Assembly: GCF_001659605.2 (NCBI RefSeq)
Contig: NC_035161.2
Coordinates: 40,133,956 to 40,197,955 of the forward strand
Source: Manihot esculenta
Taxonomy: Eukaryota; Streptophyta; Magnoliopsida; Malpighiales; Euphorbiaceae
Reading direction: 5' to 3'
Length of the DNA stretch: 64,000 nt
The position numbers and the translations under genes are program-made. Shown piece by piece: positions 24,387 to 36,449 of the stretch. How positions within the stretch are numbered: position 1 is the first letter of the stretch; every line of letters starts with the position of its first letter. The notes under the pieces are model-generated. The model had not been told where the DNA came from. It did not search any database and saw only the letters and a program-made list of their open reading frames with translations.

Positions 24387-25909
24387 TTAGGTTGATGAAT
24401 TTTGTTCAGAAGCAATTCCAGAGGCTTGCAAAGAATCTGGTCCCTCTCCCACCACTCCTGCTGGTGTTGTCGTCAGAGTCATAGGAGTTGCCATTGTTGT
24501 TGCTCCTGTTGCAAGCAAAATTTAATTTACTCCTCGCCGCTGCTCTTTCTATTTAGCACAAAAGGGACAAATCAGATTGAATTTGAAGAACTGATTAGAA
24601 AGAAACACCTGTTGTTGTAGTTGCCATTGCCATGGAAGAAGGAAGTGATAAAATTCCTGTAGAGCCATATTGCTGAGGTAAATAAGGGTACTGTAACATT
24701 TGAGGATACTGAACTCCAAAGCCATGACCTGGACTACTCTGTCCATACTGTGTATAGAGTGGATAGAAGTTATGGAACATCCCTGATGCCCCAGTAGAGT
24801 AATATGGAGAATATTGTTGGCCTCCATATACCCCATAATAATTCTGCAACCAGATAAATTTTGGTATATAAGATTCACCATGAAACTTAAAAAAAAGAAA
24901 AAAAGAAAATTTAAAAATAATCATGTGAATACCAACCAAAGGATATATGCCCTCTTGTGGATACCCAGTGTACCTGTTAGTTGACCCAGAGGAGAAGGGA
25001 ACAGAAAAATGAGTAAGAAATAGAAGAATGAATAAAGAATATGAATGTGCATTAAAAGACTAGTTTGCTTACCCATAAGCTGAATAAGGAAATGTGTATT
25101 GCCCAGTGGCTTGATGGATATATGATGATGATGAACCATGATAAGCTGGTGGAGCCACCAATCCAGGCGCTGGTCTAAACCGTCCTGCGCCTGCAAGTTT
25201 TATTCAAATCTCAGTTTAGAAACATATGAATCTAAGATTTGTTATGAACTTGTTCTAGTTTGCTGTAATTGGGAAAGGGATGAACATGAAAGATGATTCA
25301 GAAATTGAAATCTTCGAGTGAAAAAGATGGGCTTTTTAATTAAGATTTTGAGAAAAATATGTTAATCAACATATGACGATTGGCATTGTATCAATTGTTA
25401 AATTTTGGAAAATATTTAACTGAATCATTAATTCTGCAAGAAAAACTATTAAGGATCAGAGAGAAAAAGAGAGAGAGATGGACCATTTTGAGGAGTTGGT
25501 GAACGAGTCTTGTGTGCACCAAGTGATGCAAGATTGCAGTTTGCTCTTCTTCCATCAATCACCGGAGAAGCGTTTTGACAAGCTCTCACGGCTGCCTCTG
25601 GATCCTTAAATGTAACCTATAAGAAAAAAAGACCCTGTTTTGATAAAGACAACCAATAAAAGTAATGGACAAAGGATTAAGGATCAAGGCAAATGGGCAT
25701 ACGAAGCCATAGCCCTTGGATCTCCCAGTGTTCTTATCCGTAATAACAACAGCCTCCAAGATCTCTCCAAACTGCTCAAAATAACGCCTCATGGTATCTC
25801 TTTGGGTCTCCCAGGCCAAGCCTCCAACAAATATTTTGGTAAATGTGGTGTCATTGTATTGGCCTGGATTGCTGCCACCCACCATATGAAATTGCCTTTG
25901 TTGAGACAT
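24387..25909 (-). CDS. RRM RNA-binding protein, ARP1-like
   Basis: A 282-residue protein with a single N-terminal RRM and a Gly/Tyr/Gln-rich low-complexity tail, like the plant ARP1/RBM24-38-type proteins that bind mRNA in nucleus or cytoplasm. Six exons, frame kept at every GT-AG junction: 25909-25703, 25616-25484, 25190-25073, 24973-24937, 24843-24609 and 24505-24387. RNP2 is KIFVGGL (residues 25-31). RNP1 is KGYGFVTF, split by intron 1. The RRM ends near [15 protein letters not shown]. The tail has tyrosine repeats such as [17 protein letters not shown] and ends with a Thr-rich stretch and SEQNSST before TAA. The start is the MSQQRQFHM methionine; upstream ATGs in the same frame lie in the probable 5' UTR. 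Related Arabidopsis genes include At1g76460 and At1g20880 (recalled, not searched). Confidence 0.93.
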
Positions 25910-26440
25910 GATACACACAATACAGCACCAAAAGAAAGGATACAAAAAAGAAAAACAAAAATGGGTAAAAAGAAGAAACCACCCAGATCAAAAAAATCAA
26001 GAAATTAACCTACACTCCACTCCCTCTCTTCCCCCTACAAAGACAACAGATATAGAGAGGAAACAATGGTATAGATAAAGCCAGAAAGAGCCGTTTGTTT
26101 TGTATGATCACATCAATCAACACAAGAACTCCTTTTTCTGTCTCGTACGTTCACTCGTGTGCGTTTGTTTCTCTTCTTCTTGTAGTTGTTGTTGTTTTTC
26201 TAATGTTACAACTGCCACTTTTTTACACCCATAACTCCTCAGATTCCTCAACAACGATACCCGTAACGAGAAAATCATTACTGTTAGGGGAGTCCCGTGT
26301 GGTTAGAATAATAACAACAGAAGAGAAAAGAAAAGAAAAAATTTTCACATGTACGAAAATATAAAGAAGAAGAAGGAAGGAGGAGAAGAGAAGGAAAAGA
26401 GAGAGGACAAGAAAGCTGCTAGTGGGTACCCACAAGAATT
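25910..26440 (-). promoter_or_regulatory. RRM gene leader and proximal promoter
   Basis: On the minus strand a C/T-rich leader-like region (TTCTTCTTC type, 26355-26410) lies upstream of the start codon. No TATA box can be assigned with confidence. Extent is inferred from composition only. Confidence 0.35.
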
Positions 26441-29117
26441 GTAGGCAAGGTTGTCCAATGAAATTTCAAGCAACAAAGACCAAACTTTTTCGTGTATCAG
26501 CACTATTTCTCTCTATATTATACACATGGATATTATACAAAGTGTACATGTGTTTTGTTGGGGGGTCTGCACAATGAGCATCTGCTTCGCTGTACTCAAC
26601 CTTCCATTTTCCTCGCCATCTCTTCTTTCTTAATATTGGATGATGCTCTGTTTATGGCACTTGTGGGACGCCTCTTCTCTTCCGTTCAACTCTCTGCACC
26701 TGCAGCTATTCTCCTAACCGAAGAACTACAGGTAATAGGGTTCTGTTTGGAGGGCGAAAATTTTCTGCCACGACCTTCTAAACCCTCACCGAAATTTTAT
26801 TTCTTTTTAACGGATGATTCCTGTCTGGTTTTTGTCCAAAACCCACAAGTGCCCTCTCTCTCTCTCTCTTGATGGTAATAAAAAAAATTAATAAAAATAG
26901 TAACGAATGTATAATTAGAGGAGAATGAAAATAGGAGAATCCGTAGTAACCGGCGTCTGTAATGGTTGAAAGAAGGATAAAAAAGCTTTGGACTCTTGAT
27001 CAAACTCTCTCTCTTAATTTTCTCCCTCACTTATTTCTTTTTCAGATTTATTTGTCATACAAATATAATAAATACGGCATTTAAACTCGAAAATTCACTA
27101 AATTTTTGTCTTAAAAAATAAAAAATCTTAATTTCAACTAATTATCAAATCTTAAAATTATTAAGAGAGTTATAAATTAATCAAACCGTCTTATACTGCT
27201 AATTAATTTTTTCATCATCAGAACTCGTTCTTTAAATTTGAAAAAAATATTTATTTTAAATTCAAAATAAATATAAATTTAAGAAAAATACATTTATATT
27301 ATGTGTTGAAATTAGCATAAAGTAATAAAATTATTTTTCAATAATATCTAAATCAATGTAATTTTTGTTGAAAAGCATCTTTCTCACCTCAACATCTTTG
27401 GCAAAGAGCTCTTAGCATTGTGTATATGTAAGTGATCTGTTTCCCACTTTAATCATTGAATTGGGTGGAGTCCAATTGTAGTTGGGCTGTGATTCTGTGA
27501 ATGATGTGTACAGGCTGCACCACATGAGGGAGAGTTATCCAACACACCAATCAATCATCCGTTTCAATCAAAATAATACTAATGGTTTTCCCAAAAATAT
27601 TTCTTATGTGAAAATAATTTTTTTAAAAATCAAATAATAACTTATTTTTATTATTTAATTATAATTATATTATTACAAGATAAAATGTATGTGTAAAAAA
27701 TTCAATAACATGAATAAGATTTAAATAAAAAGAATTAATTGTAATACAGTAAAGTACCTAAATTTATAAAAATAATTAAATTTATTATAAAATATATTCA
27801 AATTTTACTACTAAAATAATTAAATTTCACTAATTAAAGAGTTGGTAGCAGTTTGGTAATTGCCACACCAATAAAATTGATTATCTATTGAAACCTACCA
27901 AACAAACTTCACAACCAAATGAAATTAATACTTAATACAAATCAACACTATCTAATCTGTTTTATTTAATTGTTTGTATTTTCACCGTTCACTTCGCTTT
28001 TGCAAGAATTGCCCTAATCGACAAAGGGCCAAAGGCTGCAAATACAGGCAGGCAGAGCACCCGTCGTCAGACCCACCACATGCCGTTGCCAGTGCTTTGA
28101 CTACAGATTTCCATTATTGTTCCCATTTTTAACCATCTCAGCTCCTTCCTTTTCTACCGTCCGATCCTTTTTATGCTCCCCTTTTTCAGAAATCACACGG
28201 TCAATAATCAAGTTTTACGTATTCCACTATGGGAGATAACGTATGTGAACTTGGAGTGGTCGGCCCTGCACGTGATCAGCCAATGGAGAGCCTTTTACCA
28301 TAACGTGGCCAGATGTGTCTCCTTGGACCTGCATTATCCATTCTATTCCGTTTTATTACAATATTGCCCCTCTTCGGCTTTCGATTATTCTGAAATATGT
28401 TAATTAGGGAGGCCAAAACTTAATTTCCAAATGCCTATAATCATGTTCGAATATTTTCATTTATTTTAAAATTGCTTATGATTTTATTTAGTAATGAAAA
28501 TTATAATTTTAAATATTTATGTGATAATTAATTGGTATAAGACATTAATTATCTCATTATAGAATGACTAAATGGTAAATTTTATCAATATGAGTTAACT
28601 TTTTTGATATATTTATTTCATTTGAAAGTCAACAAAATTAATTTATTGATTTTATTTTTTGTTAAATTTAATTTAAATTGAAAGTTTTAAATTAATTTAA
28701 AAAAATTTAAAATATCCAATAACATAAAAGATGAAATTGAGTATTAATTGTTAACTTTTTGTTTTTAAGAATTAAACATAATAACAACTAACTATTAAAA
28801 TTGAAAAAAATAACTAAAGTAAAATGACATAAGATAATTTACAAAATTTGAATATATTTTATTTTTTTTTATCATTTATCTTCTGATTAAACAATTAAAA
28901 ATTAGACTAGTAGTGGTTTGATCAATTTATGTGATTAAATTTTTTTATTAGATTAGTAATTTAGTAATTGAACATGTGCTTTTTTTTCTTAAAAAAACTG
29001 AATATTTATCATACAACACAGTACAAATGTAAAATTTAAATCTCCATAGATTTTTTTAACTTTGATTTTTTAAATATAAAAAGAAATATTTATTTCAGGA
29101 AAATATTTTTTTCCATA

Positions 29118-29180
<63 letters not shown>

Positions 29181-29771
29181 GGGGGCGGCCATTTCCCTTG
29201 TAGGCCTCCATTACCATTAGCCCATTCCCCTAGGGCAATTGGGCCATCCAGCCAGTTGGACTTGGGGGAGCTCCTTGGGTCAGTAACATTCATATTCTCA
29301 AGCCCAGTGTAGATCCCGTCTTTTTAATTTCCTTTTAACTTCAACACCATGTTTGGATATGAGAAAATAGAAGGGGAAGAAAAATAATAAGGTATTTTCA
29401 CTTTTCTTTGTTTGGAAAGAGAGGAGAAAATAAAGAAGGGAAGGAAAATAACCTTTATTTCCTTTAGTTATCTTCTTTCCAATTTGAAGAAAAAAATGAA
29501 GGAGACGTGTACTTTATTTTAAATTGACATATATATCCTTACATAAACAAAAAAATAATAAAAATAAGGTTTAAGAATTGCAGCAGCAATTCCTTGTATA
29601 CGATACCTAAATTATTTTCAAAAAGCAGTTATATAAATATTGGATGGAAGGATAATAATAAATATTCTACCTGATATTTACAGCAACTGGGACTCGTGCT
29701 CCTTCAACGAAAGGCCTTTTTATTCATGATATATAGATTGATCATAATTTACTTGCATACAAATCAAGAAG
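26441..29771. other. Spacer with simple repeats, no supported gene
   Basis: Short frames at 26492-26872 and 28173-28403 lack any recognisable domain or codon pattern. There is a (CT)n run at 26853-26871. The block at 28000-28400 is less AT-rich and contains CACGTG, an ordinary G-box, but no gene could be tied to it. At 29345-29500 there is an A/G-rich segment of MITE-like appearance without clear ends. Confidence 0.5.
29119..29175. repeat. Compound (TA)n(GA)n microsatellite
   Basis: A TA run at about 29119-29138 is followed directly by a GA run to about 29175. A compound repeat like this is usually length-polymorphic. Confidence 0.92.
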
Positions 29772-30080
29772 CTACTCTTCCTTGATGGGATTCAGAGTCC
29801 AAGTATTTGCATATTTTGACACCAAACCCTGGTCACCCACAACACGACCACGTAGCCTACCATCTAAGCATTGTTGCAGGATCATACGGCCAAGCTCCGA
29901 ATTTCCTTTGCTCAAATCCGCCTTTGCTGCCAACTCCTCCAGTTGCCTTGCAGTCATGACAACTTTGATTCTTAACTTGTTTGATGAGGTATCAGTATGG
30001 CTACTTTTAACATCCTCTTCTTCATCTTGAAGGTGGTTCAATGGCTGCACTGCTCTCTTCCTCCATATAAAATTCCCCAT
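29772..30080 (-). CDS. Small plant protein of unknown function (102 aa)
   Basis: Single-exon frame of 102 residues, starting MGNFIWRKRAVQPLNH. The central segment KLRIKVVMTARQLEELAAKA followed by SELGRMILQQCLDGRL has the look of small plant proteins with an MT-x-x-QLEEL motif. Its layout (beta-like KVVMT, then a helix) is reminiscent of the C-terminal part of DUF4228 proteins, one of which lies 2.8 kb away. The glycine at position 2 could be acylated, but residue 6 is not the Ser/Thr that N-myristoylation prefers. The coding composition is clearly better than its surroundings, so I think it is real. Function unknown. Confidence 0.65.
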   Translation of the reverse strand: MGNFIWRKRAVQPLNHLQDEEEDVKSSHTDTSSNKLRIKVVMTARQLEELAAKADLSKGNSELGRMILQQCLDGRLRGRVVGDQGLVSKYANTWTLNPIKEE

Positions 30081-32683
30081 TGCTTGTAGATTTTCTCTTT
30101 TGGCTTCTGAGGAAAGGGCGAAGCATAGGGCGTCATTGATATAGAAAAATAGACGGCCAGCCCACTGGATGTATTATTTTGTACAGCTCCAATAATTACC
30201 AGAATTTGACGAAACTCTGGCCACACAGTAATACGAATTAAAATGTAAGTTTTGTCAACTAGTTGGGTTATTTTTCGTTAATGGCCAGTAGCTACATGCC
30301 TGCCTTGGATATAGATACAAATGTCTTGGTTCAAAATAATTATGACGCTTGATTAACATGCATGGTCCATGCCATGAGTTATTTATTGATGCAATGAACA
30401 TTCAATTAGAAAACAAAAATATGACTTCTGACTTTTGATGGAAAATATATATCACATTCTAGAGGGTAACGTTTAAGTTGTGATATGATATTCATCACAT
30501 TAGGTCATGACGACGCATGATATCCAACATATAGAACCTTGTCAATTTGTATTTATGGGAATTGCTTGGCCAGCTCTTTCAGTCCCAGAGAAAAATAATT
30601 TATTAAGTTTTTTGTTTATAAGCCATCTCTTGGGTTTGCGTAGCGTATGTGATATATCAGTTATGTAAAAATCCTCGCAAAAATATTCTTTACACAGTTT
30701 CTTTTTATTTGAGATACGGTACGTGTGATCCTGTTGCTGGATTATGATTTGTTTTTTGTTTATTTTATTTTATTTTTTCAGATTTTGGCAGTTAAGATTT
30801 GGTTGTTTGACTTCAAGCTATATAAATAAAGGCATTTGATTTTTATTATTTGCAATAGGTAAGAGGTTGAGAGATTAGGAATGACTGGGCACCTGTCAGG
30901 CCCCATCAATAGAGGTTCATGAGAATCTACATTCATTTGGCTTCCCCCAGGGACAACTTCTTATAGATGATGCGTATGGTCATAGCTCGCGTTGGTGTGA
31001 AGCGATCATATTGGAAAATGAACGAGAATTAGGTCTATAAGGATTAAAGGTTTTATATAATATAATATAATATTTAATTCTGCTTATTAAGGGTGTTTCA
31101 AGAATATTTCTCCTTTTTTTTTAATATGCTGAATATTTTTCAGCATTGACCACGCTTAATTTGTCAATTTTAATGATTTAATTGATGAATAAGTACATTT
31201 TGTATAACTTATATGACTGAAAATTTTGACTTTTAATAATAAATAAAAAATAATGAATTCTATGTATTAGCTAAAAAATTTGAAACAAATAAAAATATAT
31301 GTGGCATGGCCATGGTGGATTGACAGGTGATAATTTGAACAATATTTTAAAATTTGAAATAAAAATACAAGAATTTAATTAAACAAAAATTAAATTGAAC
31401 TTAGAACAAACTTACATGATTTTAATTGAATTTATATTCGATTACTAACTATAACACAATCAAGAAATTTTATTAATTTCAATAATAATCTAATCATAAA
31501 ATAATATAACTAAATGGTATATTAAAAATTAATATTTATTATTTTAATTTTATTGACTATATATGTTTAAAATTGATATGAATATAGCCTATATTTATGA
31601 AACGGTTAAATATTTTACCTGTATAGTAACAGAAACTATACTACTGGGAACTCCATGAAATCCGTGGTGGATGCTTTTGAGGTTGTTAACCAAGCTAAGG
31701 AACAACATGGACAGCGTAAAGCGATGAGGTCAATTAATTAAGTAGAAAAACTTAAATTAATGTATCTTTTTAATTTGCATTCAATGTAATTTATATAAGA
31801 AATTGAATTTATATTCATTAAATTAAATATTTATATTAAAATCTATATATAATTAATAGAATATATACAATGAGTATAAAGAATTTAAATAAAACTACTT
31901 AATTTACTATATTAAAAATAAAAAAATAAAAAAAATTTATCGATTAAATTATATAAAAAGTGATAATAAAATAAATTATTGAGATACAACAATCTCCAAG
32001 TTATGAATGTATATGCTATGGACCATTTCATAATCATCATCAACCATAAATTTCAAAACACACATAATGAGTGCCACCGAAAGAGGCAAGGACGCCGCAA
32101 CTGTCATTTTACTCTTTATGTGCTTGCCTTACTATCTAATAATAATATAGCTGCTAAGCCACCACCTACAATTTGTGAGTACTCCGGTTATCAAATTATT
32201 ATTATTATTATTATTATTATTAAATAGCAGGAATTTTTAACTGATTTAATAATTATTAAATAAATCGAACTATTTATATTTTTACATTATTCTTTATTTA
32301 ATTAAATATTAAAAATATATTTCTAACATTTTTACAGCTTGGGCGTTTTCTTGTTGCCGTCAATGGTGAATAAGTCCCACGGTGAAAAACAAAATAAAAT
32401 CCAAAACCTCTCTTCTTTTCATGGCCTAAGATAAAAGCGGGTTCCACCAGATAAAAAAAAAACCCAAAAGCAAAACAATGCTTAAGACACATTGATTTAG
32501 CCATTGACCTTAAAACCCAAGAATGATAAAGAGTTGGTCAAACTATTGAACTAATTTGACCTTTGGATTCTGTCCTTACCAGTAATCTCTATCACCGGTT
32601 CCTAGCTAAACCACGTATAATTAGCATCCGTCAATCAGAGCACCATAGCAAATTCCCCGACAAGAAATGTGGGGCCATCCGAC
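30081..32683. other. AT-rich spacer; (ATT)n microsatellite
   Basis: No gene supported. An ATT trinucleotide run lies at about 32196-32222. The right end (32500-32683) is the promoter side of the DUF4228 gene. Confidence 0.55.
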
Positions 32684-32690
32684 TATATAA
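32684..32690 (+). promoter_or_regulatory. TATA box of the DUF4228 gene
   Basis: TATATAA in the context GACTATATAAACC, the best TATA match upstream of the gene. A start site about 30 bases downstream would fall near 32715, giving a leader of roughly 160 bases that includes an upstream ORF. Confidence 0.6.
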
Positions 32691-32750
32691 ACCCTAGGAT
32701 TAATTCTGAATATGATTAGCCGAAGCCAAGCATTGTTGTCTTGGCCGAAC

Positions 32751-32810
32751 ATGAGAAGAAACCCTCAAGAAACTCCCTACCGACGACGAATCATCACCTC
32801 ATCAATGTAA
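32751..32810 (+). other. Upstream ORF in the DUF4228 leader
   Basis: An ATG at 32751 opens a 19-codon frame, very rich in arginine (MRRNPQETPYRRR at its start), ending TAA at 32808-32810. An in-frame ATG at 32712 would lengthen it to 32 codons if transcription starts before it. It stops 68 bases before the main ATG. Stress-related plant genes often use such peptides to restrain translation; whether this one acts is unknown. Confidence 0.45.
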
Positions 32811-32878
32811 TATACTCTCGCTCGCTGTACAAACTCCATCACCAGCAGCAAACGTTGTCGAGGAGGACACTGTAATAC

Positions 32879-33445
32879 ATGGGGAATTGCGTGTTCAAAG
32901 GATTTGGACTTCATGTAGAAGATATGATAAAAGTGGTCACAACAAATGGAGGAATCATGGAGCTCTACGCACCCATCACCGCCGAGTGCATAACCAGTGA
33001 GTTCCCTGGCCACGCCATCTACCGTAGTCGCGACCTATTCTCTTCACCTCTCCTCCACAACGAAGAGCTCCATGGCGGCCATCTTTATTACCTTCTTCCT
33101 CTCAACACCAATAAAAACACCTCCACTTCTTCAAATTCTAAAAACAGCTCCATAAATTCTACTTCTTCGTCGTCCAAACTCACACCTTATCGCATGTCGT
33201 TTGATAATCAGAGGGTAGTAAAGCGATCGACAGAAGCTGAGGTTTTTCCGAGGTATAACAGTACCGGGGTTTGGAAGGTGAAGCTTGTGATAAATCCAGA
33301 GCAGCTGGCGGAGATATTGATGCATGAGGCACGAACAGAGGAGTTGATAGAGAGCGTGAGGACGGTGGCTAAGTGTGGAAACGGGGTCTCTTCTTCATCG
33401 GTGGCTAGTTCGGATCAATGGAGTATTTCTAGTAGCTTGAAATGA
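32879..33445 (+). CDS. DUF4228 (PADRE) domain protein
   Basis: 188 residues, one exon. The start MGNCVFKGFG combines a likely N-myristoylation glycine with a palmitoylation cysteine, so membrane attachment is plausible. Family landmarks: IKVVTTNGGIMELYAPITAE at about residues 17-37, PGHAIYRSRDL, HLYYLLPL, a Ser/Asn-rich variable linker (about residues 78-102), then the C-terminal WKVKLVINPEQLAEIL and EELIESVRTVAKCGNG. This order is typical of PF14009 (DUF4228/PADRE). Members are commonly induced by pathogen and abiotic stress, but the biochemical role is not known. The start is the only ATG that gives the conserved MGNC end. A TATA box at 32684 and an upstream ORF suggest regulated expression. 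Confidence 0.93.
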   Translation: MGNCVFKGFGLHVEDMIKVVTTNGGIMELYAPITAECITSEFPGHAIYRSRDLFSSPLLHNEELHGGHLYYLLPLNTNKNTSTSSNSKNSSINSTSSSSKLTPYRMSFDNQRVVKRSTEAEVFPRYNSTGVWKVKLVINPEQLAEILMHEARTEELIESVRTVAKCGNGVSSSSVASSDQWSISSSLK

Positions 33446-35224
33446 TCCACTGAGAAGGATGCGTATCCAGCAGTATTGTATTAATTTCTACCTTAATTAA
33501 TATGTTTATGTAAGTTTAAAGAATATAATCTCTTTTTTAGTTTAAAACAATATATAATCTTTTTTATCTTGAAAAAAAAAACTTTAATTAATTTCATTTT
33601 ATTTGCCAGTAAATAAAAAAAGGAAAAAAAAAAAAGCTGAGTATCCGAAATTTCTGGCTTTTTCTGTGATTAAATTTGAAGTTAGATAATGATTAAAACG
33701 TGAAAGGAGATAAAAAGGAAATGAGGAAAAATAATTGATTATTGTCAGAAAATTTCTCGACTTTCAATTCCAGGAAAAAAAGGGGAAGAATCTGAAACCA
33801 ATTAGGAAAATTTCGTCAAAGTGTTTGATAATTGATATTGGTGTTTAATTTATGGAAAAAGAAAGAGAAAATTAAATTTTTAACATAGTTAATGTTATTA
33901 TTTTAATTTCTCTACGTTTATCTTGAATTTATAAATTTAAATTTTTACAAACTTTCAAGTAAAATATTTAATTCAAATGTGTTTGTATTATGAAATAAAA
34001 CACTAATATAGTTTTATTTCTTTGGAGATCTAAGTTTCTGTACAGAACTAAGTTTGAGTTTTCATATTTTCAATTTCATTTTTTTAAAAAAATAAATAGA
34101 ATACATTTACATGGAAACTTTGCTAATAAGTTGTGTTGGATTAGATATAGAAGCCCAAGTTAAGTGGGTTGGTTATCATACTCCCTTATATCTAACATTT
34201 AAGAAAGCTTAGAATTTGTGTTGGATTCATGAGTTGGGCTGAAGCTGAACCCTTTTGCCATAACGCTAACTTAGGTCCAACTTCACATGGCTCAACTCCA
34301 ACTTTCTTTTTTTTTTTTTTTTTTTTTTTTTTAGAAATAATTCATTGCATTAAAAGGGGTAAATGTTGAACTTATACCTTTGGGTTTGAATTAAAAATTT
34401 TATAAAAATTTAATTCAATTAAATTCTTATCTTGATAAAATTTTTGTTTACAATAGAAAAATTAAAATTTTTTTAATTAAAATTTTTTTTCATTATATAT
34501 ACAAATAAAATCATAAATAATTTTACAATAATTCATTTAAATTTTTTTCTTGTAAAATTATTTATGTCAAACAAAGGAATAGTATCGTAATAATAATGCT
34601 TGTAATTTTAATTTGTAATATAAAACCCTTTAAAATTTAAATTTTATAATAAATAAGCTCAAATTATTTTTTACAGTATTTTTTTAATTTTTATTTGATG
34701 CGATATATTTATCATACGAATGAAAATATTTAAACATAAAATTCTCTCTCCTCTGTTCATTAATATGGTTTAAACTTATTCAAAGAACATGATGATCCTC
34801 CATATTATTACATTATTCAAAGAATGGAATAATTCTGTTATACTTTCAAAGCAAAATTATCATCCAATTTAATATATTTTCAGTTTCTTCTAAATATAAA
34901 CTTTTAATGAGATTTAATAAGCCCACAAATACGACTGTTAGTTTGTCTAAAAACCTTACAATTCGTTCCGTCAAAAAAATTACAGCAATTAAATTTATGT
35001 AATATGAAAAAAAAATTTCATCAGAAAGATAATATATTTATTCAAATCCTTTAATTTTATTTTTGATAAATTTTTTTAATATTATTTACTTACCTCATAA
35101 TTCTTATAAACAAAAAATTTCTTTTCAAAATGAGCATGTCCTTAAAGTTATGAAATTTTTACTTCTTCATCGTAACTACAAAAAAGAAAGTCCATTTGAT
35201 GAGAAATATCAACTACTGTATTAG
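33446..35224. other. AT-rich spacer with long poly-T, no gene
   Basis: DUF4228 3' region followed by low-complexity DNA. A poly-T tract lies at about 34310-34332. No coding frame or RNA gene is seen. Confidence 0.55.
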
Positions 35225-35354
35225 AATATCTTCACTGTTTTTTTTTTTTATTTTTTTAAAATAGGGGTCGGAGAGTTGAACCTTAGACCTTTCAAGACTA
35301 CGGGATGCACTTTTCACCAGGCTAAGTCTTGAAGTGCAATATCTTCACTGTTTT
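35225..35354 (-). mobile_element. tRNA-derived SINE with 17-bp target duplication
   Basis: Perfect direct repeats AATATCTTCACTGTTTT lie at 35225-35241 and 35338-35354. Between them, on the minus strand, a body of about 96 bp begins GCACTTCAAGACTTAGCC. It contains an A-box-like TAGCCTGGTG and a B-box-like GGTTCAACTCTCC at tRNA-like spacing, and ends in an A-rich tail. Internal pol III promoter boxes, an A tail and a long target duplication together define a SINE mobilised by LINE machinery. It is shorter than most plant SINEs. The SINE is non-coding. Confidence 0.8.
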
Positions 35355-35891
35355 AACATGTGAATATATTAAAAAGAATTATAAAATCAATGTGTTAGAG
35401 AAGATAGTCAGAAAGAACTATAAATTTATTAATTAAAGAAAGAGGAGAGAAATTAATTTAGTCAACTGGATTAAGCAATAAATCATCTTATTAAATTAAT
35501 AATAGAATCATCCATCTACTTAAATAATATGTCTCTAGATTATAAATTCAAACTATATCAATGAAGTGGATAAGATAAAATTTTATATTTAAATGTCTTT
35601 CTTAATACGTTAGATATGGCAAATGAAAATTAAAAAATAAATTGTAAGAGATAATTTAAATTTTTTTATTATAAAATTTAAAAATTTTATATTATAAATT
35701 CAAGTTAAAAGGATGGTTATAAAGTAAAGAAAAGCCCAATTGCGCTCATAAATGGTTCAAATATGCAAATTTTTTTTTTTTTTTGGTCGAAGGGATATGT
35801 TTTTAGAGGAGAGAATTAAATCAAATTTAATTTTAATTATTAAGAATTCTCATAAATACATATCTTGCAAATTCATTTTATGGATAGTAGG
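35355..35891. other. AT-rich spacer left of the retrotransposon stack
   Basis: No gene seen. The last five bases, GTAGG at 35887-35891, are the left target duplication of the Tat element. Confidence 0.7.
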
Positions 35892-36370
35892 TGATGACCG
35901 CTGGATTTCTGTCCCGGGCCGAGCCCATGACGACAACCAATCACTTAGAAGCCTTCCGGTTTATTGAATAAATCGGGACCAGTTCACTCAGCCTTAAGAC
36001 CAGGATCCATCCAAACCCCCCAGCCAGACCGGCCCGGCCCATCGGGCCCTGAGACCGGATCTCCACCTGGATCAGCCCACTTCTCACCAACTCTGTTATG
36101 AGAAGAAAGGACAATAGGTCTGGTCATTTCGCAACCCTGTCCACTCGCGCGCCGAAGGGAATTAAATGGCCGCCTGACACAGGGAGTGTCACTGCAATAT
36201 CCATACGCATGAGCCCATGCTACAGAAAAGATAGCCCTGTAGCAGAAAGGTGGGGACACGCCGCCGAGAGGGGAGGATAAAAGGAGAGACACTCTCCTGG
36301 CAAGGCCAATTTTTTTTCTAGTACAAAAAAAACTCTTCTAAAGTCCGATTTTTTGGATCTCAGATTGTCA
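35892..36370 (+). repeat. Tat element 5' LTR
   Basis: 479 bp, starting TGATGACCGCTGG and ending CAGATTGTCA. Aligns to 60364-60850. A TATA-like GATAAAAGG lies at about 36276-36284, followed by the probable start of R. GTAGG flanks it on the left. Confidence 0.92.
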
Positions 36371-36373
36371 ATT

Positions 36374-36390
36374 TGGCGCCGTCTGTGGGG
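36374..36390 (+). promoter_or_regulatory. Tat primer-binding site
   Basis: TGGCGCCGTCTGTGGGG begins 3 bases after the LTR. The first nine bases match the complement of plant tRNA-Asp 3' ends (TGGCGCCGT), the usual primer in Tat/Athila elements; the rest diverges. Confidence 0.75.
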
Positions 36391-36449
36391 ACGAAGGAGA
36401 TCTTCTCATCGTCGGAGTTCCACTCTCACAATACCCACTAAGATTCACA

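Noticed and set aside
26492..26872. 126-codon plus-strand frame
   Set aside because: No recognisable domain, starts and ends in simple sequence including a CT run, and lies in the promoter region of the RRM gene.
35260..35337. tRNA gene suggested by the B-box-like sequence
   Set aside because: No cloverleaf could be formed; the A tail and the 17-bp flanking duplication show a SINE.
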